A stretch of 64,000 nt of DNA from Owenweeksia sp048267305 (GTDB lineage Bacteria > Bacteroidota > Bacteroidia > Flavobacteriales > Schleiferiaceae), in contig JBLWXT010000003.1 of the NCBI GenBank assembly GCA_048267305.1, positions 1-64,000 of the forward strand, given 5' to 3'. Shown in pieces: positions 1-6,622 of this stretch. Position numbers and translations under genes: made by a program. The first letter of the stretch is position 1; each line of letters begins with the position of its first letter. A model generated the notes under the pieces. It had not been told where the DNA came from, made no database searches, and saw nothing but the letters and a program-made list of their open reading frames with translations.

Positions 1-94
1 CATAAGGCCTGACCGCTCTTATGAAAGAAAATCAGGAAAATATCGGGCTAGGATAAAACCTAAAATAACTAAAAATCAAAAAGATAGTATTTGA
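1..94 (+). CDS. possible C-terminal tail of a truncated gene
   Basis: The frame starting at base 2 stays open for 30 codons to a TGA at 92-94 and encodes a strongly basic tail rich in Arg and Lys (it begins IRPDRSYERKSGKY). The gene would enter from outside the window. The length is too short to assign a family, and chance opening is possible. It is listed because the composition resembles a coding tail and no other gene occupies 1-187. Confidence 0.3.
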   Translation, partial: IRPDRSYERKSGKYRARIKPKITKNQKDSI

Positions 95-117
95 ATGTGC
101 CTTAACTTAATGACATT

Positions 118-132
118 GCGCTCGCGCTAGCT
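118..132. repeat. left arm of a 15-bp perfect inverted repeat (GCGCTCGCGCTAGCT)
   Basis: The reverse complement of these 15 bases occurs exactly at 765-779, so the pair brackets the small membrane-protein gene. A third, imperfect copy (CCGCTCGCGCCAGCC) lies at 154-168. The units are much more GC-rich than the AT-rich surroundings and look like a dispersed short repeat family rather than gene-specific regulation. Confidence 0.7.
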
Positions 133-153
133 GTGTGAAGTTGTGTGAGCCTT

Positions 154-168
154 CCGCTCGCGCCAGCC
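154..168. repeat. imperfect third copy of the GC-rich repeat
   Basis: CCGCTCGCGCCAGCC differs at a few positions from the 118-132 unit and has the same orientation. It is preceded by GTGAGC, which also occurs at the equivalent place in the inverted copy beyond 779, so the repeated unit is probably about 25-30 bp. Confidence 0.5.
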
Positions 169-187
169 AAGGGTGACTCATAACAGC

Positions 188-706
188 TTAGCTTTTGCGC
201 TGGATTTTTTTTCTACTCAAAACTATCCTAACAAACCAAAGCGCAAAAACGATAGTTCCTATAGTGTTAATGATTAATAATCTTCTGTAGCGATCTCGGA
301 AATCGGCTATATCTAAAATACTGTGAGAGTCAATAGTTAATGCAACGATAAGTGGTTCATTCCGGTCTTGTTGATAATGAATGTTTGCATAACCTCCAGC
401 AGCTAGCAGTTGAACGTTTTTTAATTTATCAATGAAAATGTTTTGGATGAAGTAAGGTTCGTCATCTTTTTCTAAGACAATCTTATAACGAAGTCTGTCC
501 TCATATCCCGTGAAATCCTCCTCAACTTGATAAATCGAACCTTCTATAAATGAAGTATTTGAAAATTTGATAAAGGAAAGCTGAAAAAGTTGAATTCCTA
601 TAATTAAACCTGCTAAAATCCCCAGCGGTAGAATAAACATCCACAATTGAAATTGCCTAGTTAATAGGGAGAGATGCTCTAATGCTTTCCAAAATGGTTT
701 CTTCAT
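188..706 (-). CDS. small two-helix membrane protein, unknown function
   Basis: The 172-residue product begins with ATG at 706. A hydrophobic segment at about residues 21-43 and a second at about 142-164 flank a soluble middle region of roughly 95 residues, so both termini are predicted on the same side of the membrane. The last residues are basic (SRKKIQRKS). I recognise no domain. The gene stands alone between copies of a GC-rich inverted repeat (118-132 and 765-779) and next to a toxin-antitoxin pair, which suggests accessory DNA. Similar architecture is common in Bacteroidota DUF3592-like proteins, but I cannot confirm that family here. Confidence 0.65.
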   Translation of the reverse strand: MKKPFWKALEHLSLLTRQFQLWMFILPLGILAGLIIGIQLFQLSFIKFSNTSFIEGSIYQVEEDFTGYEDRLRYKIVLEKDDEPYFIQNIFIDKLKNVQLLAAGGYANIHYQQDRNEPLIVALTIDSHSILDIADFRDRYRRLLIINTIGTIVFALWFVRIVLSRKKIQRKS

Positions 707-764
707 GTAAGTGTTATTATCGGAAGTGCAACCTACTTTTATTAGAATAGAGAACTATAGCCCA

Positions 765-779
765 AGCTAGCGCGAGCGC
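765..779. repeat. right arm of the 15-bp inverted repeat
   Basis: AGCTAGCGCGAGCGC is the exact reverse complement of 118-132. The following bases to about 795 continue the GC-rich unit and run into the last codons of the HepT-like gene, whose stop is at 791-793. Confidence 0.7.
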
Positions 780-790
780 CCCGTTCGTGC

Positions 791-1126
791 TCACCGCTCA
801 ATGTTCTTTATTTTCTGCTCCAACTCATCAAGTTCGAGAGTGATTATATCCCAAACGATTTCAAGGTCTACGCCAAAATATTCATGAATAAGGCGATTTC
901 TGAAATTGCTGAGTTGCAGCCATGGGGTATCAGCGTTTATTAATTTAAAATCACTTTCCAGGCGATTGGCTGCCTCTCTAATAATCTCAAAGTTTCTAAC
1001 AACGGCATCAATAGTTTTTTGGTCTTCTGTAAATGATTCAAAAGTGAGGTTGGAAGAATAATCCTTTATTCTCGATATGGCTTCAACAATATCTTCCAGT
1101 AAGAATTGATTGTTACGTTTAGACAT
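791..1126 (-). CDS. hepT: HepT-like HEPN RNase toxin (DUF86)
   Basis: This 111-residue protein has the helical HEPN/DUF86 pattern and carries the family motif R-X4-H-X-Y exactly, as R76, H81 and Y83 in RNRLIHEY. In characterised HepT proteins R and H form the RNase site and the Tyr is AMPylated by the partner nucleotidyltransferase, which neutralises the toxin; that chemistry is taken from the family. The start overlaps the end of the upstream mntA-like gene by 8 bp (1119-1126), so the two are translationally coupled with the antidote enzyme first. All key residues are present, so the toxin looks intact. Confidence 0.88.
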   Translation of the reverse strand: MSKRNNQFLLEDIVEAISRIKDYSSNLTFESFTEDQKTIDAVVRNFEIIREAANRLESDFKLINADTPWLQLSNFRNRLIHEYFGVDLEIVWDIITLELDELEQKIKNIER

Positions 1127-1409
1127 AAACCAGATCAGGCTTTATAGCATCGAAGTATTTTTGTTTTACACCTTTCCTTGAAACCAGGTCCACTTTGGCC
1201 TGAAGAAATTTCTCTAACTGATGAGCCACCTCAAAAAATCTGCTTCCAATGCTACCATTAAATTCTATTAAGATGTCAATATCACTTTCACTATTCATAT
1301 CACCACGGGCCGCAGAACCAAATAATGCAATTGAACTGATAGGAAATTGAGTGATAAGCAATGGCTTGGCAGCTTTTAGCTTTATTAAGATGTCATCTTT
1401 AGAATTCAT
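1119..1409 (-). CDS. mntA: MntA-like minimal nucleotidyltransferase antitoxin
   Basis: This 96-residue protein is a minimal polymerase-beta-type nucleotidyltransferase. The GS-X10-D-X-D signature is complete: G31, S32, D43 and D45 (FGSAARGD ... SDID). In MntA-HepT systems this enzyme transfers AMP from ATP to the Tyr of the R-X4-H-X-Y motif of HepT, blocking RNA cleavage. It is the first gene of the pair and overlaps hepT by 8 bp. A near-perfect Bacteroidota promoter ends only 4 bases before the ATG, so the transcript may be leaderless. Confidence 0.9.
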   Translation of the reverse strand: MNSKDDILIKLKAAKPLLITQFPISSIALFGSAARGDMNSESDIDILIEFNGSIGSRFFEVAHQLEKFLQAKVDLVSRKGVKQKYFDAIKPDLVYV

Positions 1410-1442
1410 ATTTCAAAGATAGTATTTCAGAAAATTGAACAA
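1410..1442 (-). promoter_or_regulatory. promoter of mntA-hepT (TTG-N18-TATCTTTG)
   Basis: On the minus strand TTG (1442-1440) is followed by 18 bases and then TATCTTTG (1421-1414), a perfect match to the Bacteroidota -7 consensus TAnnTTTG with acceptable -33 spacing. The ATG at 1409 begins 4 bases after the -7 element, so the expected start of transcription falls at or beside the first base of the start codon. Confidence 0.6.
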
Positions 1443-1505
1443 CACCTTAAGCCTTAGCAGACTATTCTGGTATCACTGAAATCACTTTGTTTCACTTCAG
1501 AGTCT

Positions 1506-1547
1506 ACTCTGCGGGGTCTTTGCGCACTACGTGCCTCTGCGCTGAAG
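1506..1547. repeat. short dispersed repeat of CTCTGCG / TCTTTGCG units
   Basis: The stretch holds three related units (CTCTGCGGGG, TCTTTGCGCA, CTCTGCGCTG) in a GC-rich island inside an AT-rich intergenic region. I recall repeats of this type scattered through many environmental bacterial genomes, but a genome search is needed to confirm that for this organism. The rest of 1410-1625 holds only the mntA promoter and the ribH terminator. Confidence 0.35.
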
Positions 1548-1563
1548 AAAACCATCAATACCC

Positions 1564-1599
1564 AAAACAAAAAAGCGGATCAGAAACTCTAATCCGCTT
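1564..1599 (-). terminator. rho-independent terminator of ribH
   Basis: On the minus strand an 8-bp perfect stem (AAGCGGAT / ATCCGCTT, 1592-1599 with 1573-1580) with an 11-base loop is followed by a T-rich run. It lies about 27 bp downstream of the ribH stop codon. Confidence 0.85.
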
Positions 1600-1625
1600 C
1601 TCATAAATATTGTAAGCCGAAATCT

Positions 1626-2120
1626 TTACTGATGAATCACTCTCCTAAGTGCAGCCATTTTTACTGCGGCCACGGCACATTCCACACCTTTGTTGCCATG
1701 TTTACCGCCAGCACGGGCACGGCTTTGCTCGATGTTGTTATCGGTAAGTACACAAAAGATTACTGGAGTGTCGTAACGTATGTTGAGATCTTTTACCCCT
1801 TGGGTAACGCCTTCACACACAAAATCAAAGTGGCGGGTTTCGCCTTGTATTACATTTCCAATTACAATTACAGCATCAAAAATGTCCTTATCGCAAAGGA
1901 GCTTGGCGCCAAAAACCAATTCAAAGGTGCCAGGCACATTTATCCTTGAAATTTGAGACTCCGGGGTTCCGGTTTCAATTAGGGTATCAAAAGCTCCCTG
2001 AAAAAGGGCTTCGGTAATTTCGCTGTTCCATTCGGCTACTACAATTCCAAAGCGCATTCCCGATGTATCGGGAAGCAAGTCTTTGTCAAATGCAGAAAGG
2101 TTTACAGCGGCAGTAGCCAT
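1626..2120 (-). CDS. ribH: 6,7-dimethyl-8-ribityllumazine synthase
   Basis: RibH condenses 5-amino-6-ribitylamino-uracil with 3,4-dihydroxy-2-butanone 4-phosphate, the penultimate step of riboflavin synthesis. The 164 residues match family length. The substrate-binding/catalytic stretch GNVIQGETRHFDFV is at about residues 88-101 with the expected His at 97, and the later VLTDNNIEQSRARAG segment is typical. It starts 2 bp after the stop of the upstream TPR gene, so the two form an operon that ends in the hairpin at 1564-1599. Nothing is missing. Confidence 0.96.
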   Translation of the reverse strand: MATAAVNLSAFDKDLLPDTSGMRFGIVVAEWNSEITEALFQGAFDTLIETGTPESQISRINVPGTFELVFGAKLLCDKDIFDAVIVIGNVIQGETRHFDFVCEGVTQGVKDLNIRYDTPVIFCVLTDNNIEQSRARAGGKHGNKGVECAVAAVKMAALRRVIHQ

Positions 2121-2122
2121 GC

Positions 2123-2818
2123 TTATGAGTTCATTTTTGCCTCAACGCGGGCAATGTACTTATCAATGTCTGCAGCTTCCTGAGAATCCTTGAATTCTTT
2201 CTTTATGCGCGTGAAGTATTTCTGAGCATCTTTAAGATCTCCTTGTCCTTCAGCAACCATTCCGGCTTTCTTAAGATAAAAGGGAACAACAAAGCTATTT
2301 TCCTCTCCGCTTACGGCACGCTTGTAATAGTCAAGGGCTTCCTTAGGCTGATCCAATTCCATAAAGGCATCACCAATGGCACCTTTGGCAACTATGCTAA
2401 GTACTTCGTCATCGCTGTCAAACTTGTCCAAATACTTAATGGCATTTTGGTATTCCCCTAAATTGAGGTAGCTCACGCCTGCATAATAATTGGCAAGGTT
2501 TCCGGCTTTGGTACCGCTATATTCATCAGCTACATCCAAAAAGCCATAGTTTGTACCGTCACCGTTAAGGGCTAGTTTCAAGGAGTCTTCCTCAAAATAG
2601 CGCTGTGCGGTATAGATATATTCCTGAGCTTCGTTTTCACGAGGCGTTTGGTACATATATAGGTATGCGAAATATCCGCCTACAATGGCAAACAGGGCCA
2701 CCATTATTACTGTAATGCTCTTGCGATTATCTTCGAAGAAGTGTTCAACCTTTGAAAGGCTCTGTCCAACATCAACTAATACTTCGTCTTCTTCGTGGTT
2801 CTTTTTTTGCTTTGCCAT
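2123..2818 (-). CDS. membrane-anchored tetratricopeptide-repeat protein
   Basis: From the ATG at 2818 the product has 231 residues: an acidic cytoplasmic segment, one membrane helix (about 34-56, VIMVALFAIVGGYFAYLYMY), then TPR-like helical pairs to the C-terminus. The frame is open to an upstream Met at 2884, but that start would leave only 25 bp to divergent recF, and the segment MAKQKKNHEEDE is the typical N-terminus of Bacteroidota homologues as I recall them. TPR regions bind partner proteins; the partner is unknown. It is the first gene of an operon with ribH. Confidence 0.8.
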   Translation of the reverse strand: MAKQKKNHEEDEVLVDVGQSLSKVEHFFEDNRKSITVIMVALFAIVGGYFAYLYMYQTPRENEAQEYIYTAQRYFEEDSLKLALNGDGTNYGFLDVADEYSGTKAGNLANYYAGVSYLNLGEYQNAIKYLDKFDSDDEVLSIVAKGAIGDAFMELDQPKEALDYYKRAVSGEENSFVVPFYLKKAGMVAEGQGDLKDAQKYFTRIKKEFKDSQEAADIDKYIARVEAKMNS

Positions 2819-2909
2819 TGCTAAATCAGCGTTTTTCTTTAAGAGGTGCGAAATTAAATTTTTTTTCATCACATCAATGCCCAAACTTTCCTTTTAATTT
2901 CGCGAGTCT

Positions 2910-4022
2910 ATGTTTTTGAAAAGTATTCACATCTTAAATTTTAAAAACTGGCCCGATGGTGAGTTTGTATTTTCCTCTAAACTCAACTGTTTTGTGGGTG
3001 CCAATGGCAGTGGTAAAACCAATTTGCTGGATGCTATTCATTACCTGTCGGTTTGTAAAAGTTATTTCAATCCCATTGATTCTCAAAATATAAAAGACCA
3101 GGAACCTTTTTTTGTGGTGGAGGGCGATTTTGAAAAAAATGAGGAAGATTTTCATATATATTGTGGAGTAAAGCGAGGGGAGAAGAAGGTTTTTAAGAAA
3201 AACAAGAAGAACTACGATAAACTCGCAGATCACATTGGGCAGTTTCCATCAGTTATTATTTCCCCCTACGACAGGGATTTAATAACTGAAGGCTCCGAAA
3301 TCAGACGAAGATTTATGGACAACGTAATTAGCCAGTCCGATCCTTTGTATCTTGATAATCTGGTACGTTACAATAAGGCATTGCAACAGAGAAATGCCTT
3401 GCTGAAGTTTTTTGCCGCCAATCATCGCTATGATGCGGCCAGTTTGGATATTTACAATCAGCAGTTGATAGAGCGTGGTGTTCCGATTTTTGAAAAGCGG
3501 AAGGAGTTTCTCGAGCAGCTGCATCCCAAGCTTCTATACTATTATCACTTTATAGTAAAAGGGAAAGAGGAGCCCAGGCTGGATTATCAATCTCAATTGA
3601 TTGATAAGGATTTTGAAAGCTTACTGCAGGAAAATGCCGATCGTGACAGGTTAAACCAATATAGTGGTGCCGGCATCCATAAGGATGATCTGGTTTTTAG
3701 GATCAATGGCCGTAAGGTGAAAAAATTTGGTTCTCAGGGCCAGCAAAAATCCTTTTTAATAGCCCTGAAGCTGGCTCAGTATGATTTTCTATTGGCCCGA
3801 TCTGGCGTAAAGCCCATGCTGCTGCTGGATGATATTTTTGATAAACTGGATGAAGCCAGAGTAGAGCAGTTGGTGAGATTGGTGCATGAAGAAAACTTCG
3901 GTCAAATATTTATTACCGATACCCATGCAGATCGCACGGCTCAGCTAATTAAGACGATTGACGAAAACGCTACGGTATTTACCATCGATAATGCAGAGAT
4001 AGAACATGAAGAAAAGCAATGA
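2910..4022 (+). CDS. recF: DNA repair and recombination protein RecF
   Basis: RecF is an SMC-like ATPase that, with RecO and RecR, loads RecA at single-strand gaps. The 370 residues carry Walker A GANGSGKT (30-37), the ABC-type signature GSQGQQKS (274-281) and Walker B LLLDDIFDKLD (304-314), all intact and at the family's usual spacing. The gene is divergent from the TPR-ribH operon and overlaps the downstream DUF721 gene by 17 bp, so the two are coupled. A TAATTTCG element at 2895-2902 is a possible -7 box very close to the start. Confidence 0.97.
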   Translation: MFLKSIHILNFKNWPDGEFVFSSKLNCFVGANGSGKTNLLDAIHYLSVCKSYFNPIDSQNIKDQEPFFVVEGDFEKNEEDFHIYCGVKRGEKKVFKKNKKNYDKLADHIGQFPSVIISPYDRDLITEGSEIRRRFMDNVISQSDPLYLDNLVRYNKALQQRNALLKFFAANHRYDAASLDIYNQQLIERGVPIFEKRKEFLEQLHPKLLYYYHFIVKGKEEPRLDYQSQLIDKDFESLLQENADRDRLNQYSGAGIHKDDLVFRINGRKVKKFGSQGQQKSFLIALKLAQYDFLLARSGVKPMLLLDDIFDKLDEARVEQLVRLVHEENFGQIFITDTHADRTAQLIKTIDENATVFTIDNAEIEHEEKQ

Positions 4023-4299
4023 ATTAAGTTTGGGAGACGCCATTAAGGCATTTTTAAAAGTAAATGACCTTGATGATAAACTTATAGAAACGGAAATGTA
4101 TGCCCGCTGGGAAGAGCTTGCCGGCAAATCAATAAATCTTAAAACCTCTAAAATCACCTTTAAAGAAGGAGTGCTGTCGGTGTTTTTAACCTCCAGTGTT
4201 TTGCGAAATGAGTTGAGCCTAAGGAAATCAGGTCTCATGGAGCACATCAATCAAAGGATGAAAGGCAAGGCTGAGGTAAGGGAGCTGAGGTTTAGGTAG
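4006..4299 (+). CDS. DUF721 / DciA-like protein
   Basis: The 97-residue product matches the DUF721 pattern: an N-terminal helical part, a TRWEELAGK-type motif (here ARWEELAGK), then beta strands and a helix ending in the basic RELRFR. DciA proteins of this family load the replicative helicase DnaB in most bacteria that lack DnaC; for this short Bacteroidota form that role is inference. The start lies inside the recF 3' end (17-bp overlap), so expression is probably coupled to recF. Confidence 0.8.
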   Translation: MKKSNELSLGDAIKAFLKVNDLDDKLIETEMYARWEELAGKSINLKTSKITFKEGVLSVFLTSSVLRNELSLRKSGLMEHINQRMKGKAEVRELRFR

Positions 4300-4312
4300 G
4301 GGGGGCTTGGTA

Positions 4313-4369
4313 TTGAGTAGTGAGTATTTGGTATTGAGATATACTCTCTACCAAATACTCATTACTCAA
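4313..4369. repeat. long hairpin between convergent dciA-like and ndk genes
   Basis: Two 21-base arms (4313-4333 and 4349-4369) are complementary except for one position that would be a G-U pair in one transcript; the loop is 15 bases. Neither strand has the run of T expected after a classic terminator. It may still act as a bidirectional 3'-end structure, or be a mobile short palindromic element. The direct repeat GGTATTGAG (around 4309 and 4330) overlaps it. Confidence 0.75.
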
Positions 4370-4375
4370 GATCTT

Positions 4376-4795
4376 CTAAAACTGATTTCTGCGAGGAAAG
4401 AAGAAAAGACCTTCGTTCATTGCATTTTCATCAGAGTCACTTCCGTGGATAGCGTTAGCAGCAATAGAAGTAGCATACATTTTACGGATGGTACCTTCAG
4501 CAGCTTCGGCCGGGTTGGTAGCGCCAATAAGGGTACGGAAATCTTCAACAGCGTTGTCTTTTTCAAGGATTGCAGCAACGATAGGACCTGAAGTCATATA
4601 GTCAACAAGCTCACCATAAAAAGGTCTTTCCTTGTGTATGGCATAAAATTCCTGAGCATCCTTGCGGCTAAGCTGAGTCATTTGCATGGAAACGATGCGA
4701 AAACCTGCTGCGTTAATTTTTTCTAGAATAGCTCCGATATGTCCGGCTTCAACGCCATCGGGCTTAATCATGGTAAAAGTTCTGTTAGTGGCCAT
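4376..4795 (-). CDS. ndk: nucleoside diphosphate kinase
   Basis: Ndk transfers the gamma phosphate between nucleoside triphosphates and diphosphates through a phospho-histidine. From the ATG at 4795 the protein has 139 residues, the family's normal length; the frame extends to a TTG at 4804, but the N-terminus ATNRTFTMIKPDGV fits the family. The active site NAIHGSDS contains H117. RERPFY-type binding residues appear as KERPFY. A TACTTTCG element at 4829-4836 on the same strand is a likely -7 box. It is convergent with the recF operon. Confidence 0.96.
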   Translation of the reverse strand: MATNRTFTMIKPDGVEAGHIGAILEKINAAGFRIVSMQMTQLSRKDAQEFYAIHKERPFYGELVDYMTSGPIVAAILEKDNAVEDFRTLIGATNPAEAAEGTIRKMYATSIAANAIHGSDSDENAMNEGLFFFPRRNQF

Positions 4796-4828
4796 TTCTT
4801 TCAATTTTGAGGTTCTTATTTCAGGCCG

Positions 4829-4836
4829 CGAAAGTA
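4829..4836 (-). promoter_or_regulatory. -7 element of ndk (TACTTTCG)
   Basis: TACTTTCG on the minus strand differs from TAnnTTTG at one position and lies 34 bases upstream of the ndk ATG. The same TTCG-ending variant recurs upstream of other genes in this window. Confidence 0.4.
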
Positions 4837-4899
4837 GTAATTATCAAATCTTTGTTAGTAATCTGAGTGTGAATTATTCCACGGAATTATAATTCTCTA

Positions 4900-4907
4900 T
4901 ACTTTCG
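4900..4907 (+). promoter_or_regulatory. -7 element upstream of the 4991 lipoprotein gene (TACTTTCG)
   Basis: TACTTTCG matches the TAnnTTTG pattern with one change and would give an untranslated leader of roughly 75-80 bases. No clear -33 TTG is seen at the expected spacing. Confidence 0.35.
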
Positions 4908-4990
4908 CCAAACAATTGGAAAAAAATTCCGTTGTACCCAACTAATAACGCCCCGATGGCGTCTTATTAAATCAATAACAAAATCAAATT

Positions 4991-5818
4991 ATGAAAATGA
5001 GAAAATTCAGATTTCTTGCCGTAGCACTTTTAGGTGCCAGTTCAATGTTCTTAACTTCATGTGAGGATGATGGAACTACCAGTTTAGGACCAACTCTTAA
5101 CATGGAAGAGCTTGGATCAGGAAAGAGCAGCGGAGAAATTACTGTTACTCCTGGTTCTACCCTAACCTTTACCTGGGATTCTCGTAAAGGAGATCGTGAC
5201 CTTAACACATTTGCCATATCAATGATTGGTAGCAATGTGGCAACTAACCCTGTAAGTAATGGTGGAAATTCATTCCCTTACACCATTTCTAATGCTAATG
5301 ACGAAAAGTATATTGATACTTTAGTGGTAAGTGCAGGTCCGAACTTGGGTAAAACTGTGTACACCTTTACCGTAACCGATAAAGATGGTAACTCTAAGTC
5401 TGTATCGTTTGAGGTAACTGTTGCTAGTGGAAGCAATCCTTTAAGTTCTGCCAGTACTTTTCAGTGGAAAAGAGTTGGAAGTGCTTCTGCAACCGGTTTG
5501 GATCAGTTTGGTCTAAAGTGGACTACAAATTCGGCTTCCAGTGCTATCGTTAAAAAAGATGCTTCTACCAAAATGGTAATGCTATCAGCTGGTCAATGGA
5601 CGTCTTTAACCACAGATGTAGAACTTGCAGCTGCTATCACTGCCGGTACTGATATGACTGAGTATACAGGTGTTTCTGTAACTGCCAACAATACTTATGA
5701 TGATGTATTGGGAGTATTGAACAACGGTGTTTACTACTTGTTGCACGTAACCAAAGGAACTGTAACTACAGGTGGTTCTGGTACTACTATCACAATTGAT
5801 GGTGAGTACAAGAACTAG
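4991..5818 (+). CDS. secreted lipoprotein, unknown function
   Basis: The 275-residue product has a lipoprotein signal peptide: a basic start, a hydrophobic core and a lipobox ending at the Cys of FLTSC near residue 24, followed by acidic EDD. Acidic residues after the Cys agree with surface export of Bacteroidetes lipoproteins, although the consensus is only loosely matched. The mature part is rich in Thr, Ser and Gly and contains an Ig-like beta segment (about 45-145) before a second C-terminal domain. No enzyme motif is visible. It is a single-gene unit ended by the hairpin at 5843. Confidence 0.75.
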   Translation: MKMRKFRFLAVALLGASSMFLTSCEDDGTTSLGPTLNMEELGSGKSSGEITVTPGSTLTFTWDSRKGDRDLNTFAISMIGSNVATNPVSNGGNSFPYTISNANDEKYIDTLVVSAGPNLGKTVYTFTVTDKDGNSKSVSFEVTVASGSNPLSSASTFQWKRVGSASATGLDQFGLKWTTNSASSAIVKKDASTKMVMLSAGQWTSLTTDVELAAAITAGTDMTEYTGVSVTANNTYDDVLGVLNNGVYYLLHVTKGTVTTGGSGTTITIDGEYKN

Positions 5819-5842
5819 TATTAGGTATAATACTTAATTTTG

Positions 5843-5880
5843 AAGCCCCGTCTCGGCTAAGTCGAGATCGGGGCTTTTTC
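5843..5880 (+). terminator. rho-independent terminator after the 4991 gene
   Basis: AAGCCCCG and CTCG pair with CGAG and CGGGGCTT, with a single bulged base and a 7-base loop, followed by five T. It ends 17 bp before bshB1 and separates the two transcripts. Confidence 0.85.
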
Positions 5881-5896
5881 ATTTTAAAATATCCGT

Positions 5897-6622
5897 ATGA
5901 AATTAGATATCCTTGCCTTTGGTGCACACCCCGATGATGTGGAAATTAGCGCTGGAGGTACGCTTGCCAAGCAAACTTCATTAGGCTATGCTTGTGGTAT
6001 TGTTGACCTTACCCGTGGTGATTTAGGTACTCGTGGTACTCCGGAAATAAGAGATATAGAAGCTGCCGATGCCGGGAAGATATTAAAGGTAAAGGTGCGT
6101 GAGAATCTTGGTTTCAAGGATGGCTTTTTTACAGATGATGCTGCCCACCGTTTGGAAGTGGTGAAAATGATAAGGAAATATCGCCCGGAAATCATTTTGG
6201 TAAATGCACCTACCGATCGGCATCCCGACCACGGCAGGGGAGGTGAGCTGGTTAAAGTGGCCTCATTTTGGGCAGGCTTGCGCAAAATTGAAACGGAACT
6301 GGATGGCGAATTACAGGAGCCTTACCGTCCGCGTTTAGTGCTACACTACATACAGTTTCAAAATCTTAAGCCTGATTTTATTGTAGATATCGGCAATTTT
6401 ATTGAGGACAAAATGAACTCAATAGCCGCTTATCGTTCTCAATTTTATGATCCAAACTCAAAGGAGCCGGCAACCGTTATCAGCAGCAAAAACTTTACGG
6501 ATAGTATACGCTATCGCTCTCAGGATATGGGCAGGTTAATAGGAGCGGAGTATGGTGAAGGTTTTGTTTCGGCTCAGGATATTGGTATCAGCGATATTAT
6601 GAACCTTACTTCAGTACGGTAG
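5897..6622 (+). CDS. bshB1: bacillithiol biosynthesis deacetylase BshB1
   Basis: BshB1 removes the acetyl group from GlcNAc-malate to give GlcN-malate, the second step of bacillithiol synthesis. The 241 residues belong to the PIG-L/LmbE deacetylases: zinc-binding AHPDD at 10-14 and HPDH at 109-112 are intact, and the stretch TRGDLGTRGTPEIR is typical of the BshB1 branch. bshA and bshC are not in the window. ypdA (22 kb) and ytxJ (37 kb), both bacillithiol-linked, support the assignment. Its 3' end overlaps the convergent glycosyltransferase gene by 17 bp. Confidence 0.94.
   Translation: MKLDILAFGAHPDDVEISAGGTLAKQTSLGYACGIVDLTRGDLGTRGTPEIRDIEAADAGKILKVKVRENLGFKDGFFTDDAAHRLEVVKMIRKYRPEIILVNAPTDRHPDHGRGGELVKVASFWAGLRKIETELDGELQEPYRPRLVLHYIQFQNLKPDFIVDIGNFIEDKMNSIAAYRSQFYDPNSKEPATVISSKNFTDSIRYRSQDMGRLIGAEYGEGFVSAQDIGISDIMNLTSVR

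Noticed and set aside
1632..1949. Open frame of 105 codons on the plus strand
   Set aside because: It lies antisense inside ribH, which has complete family motifs; codon use and lack of homology-like features mark it as a shadow.
2895..2902. TAATTTCG considered as a leaderless recF promoter
   Set aside because: The box is only 7 bases from the ATG and no TTG is found 17-23 bases upstream, so the support is too weak to list as a site.
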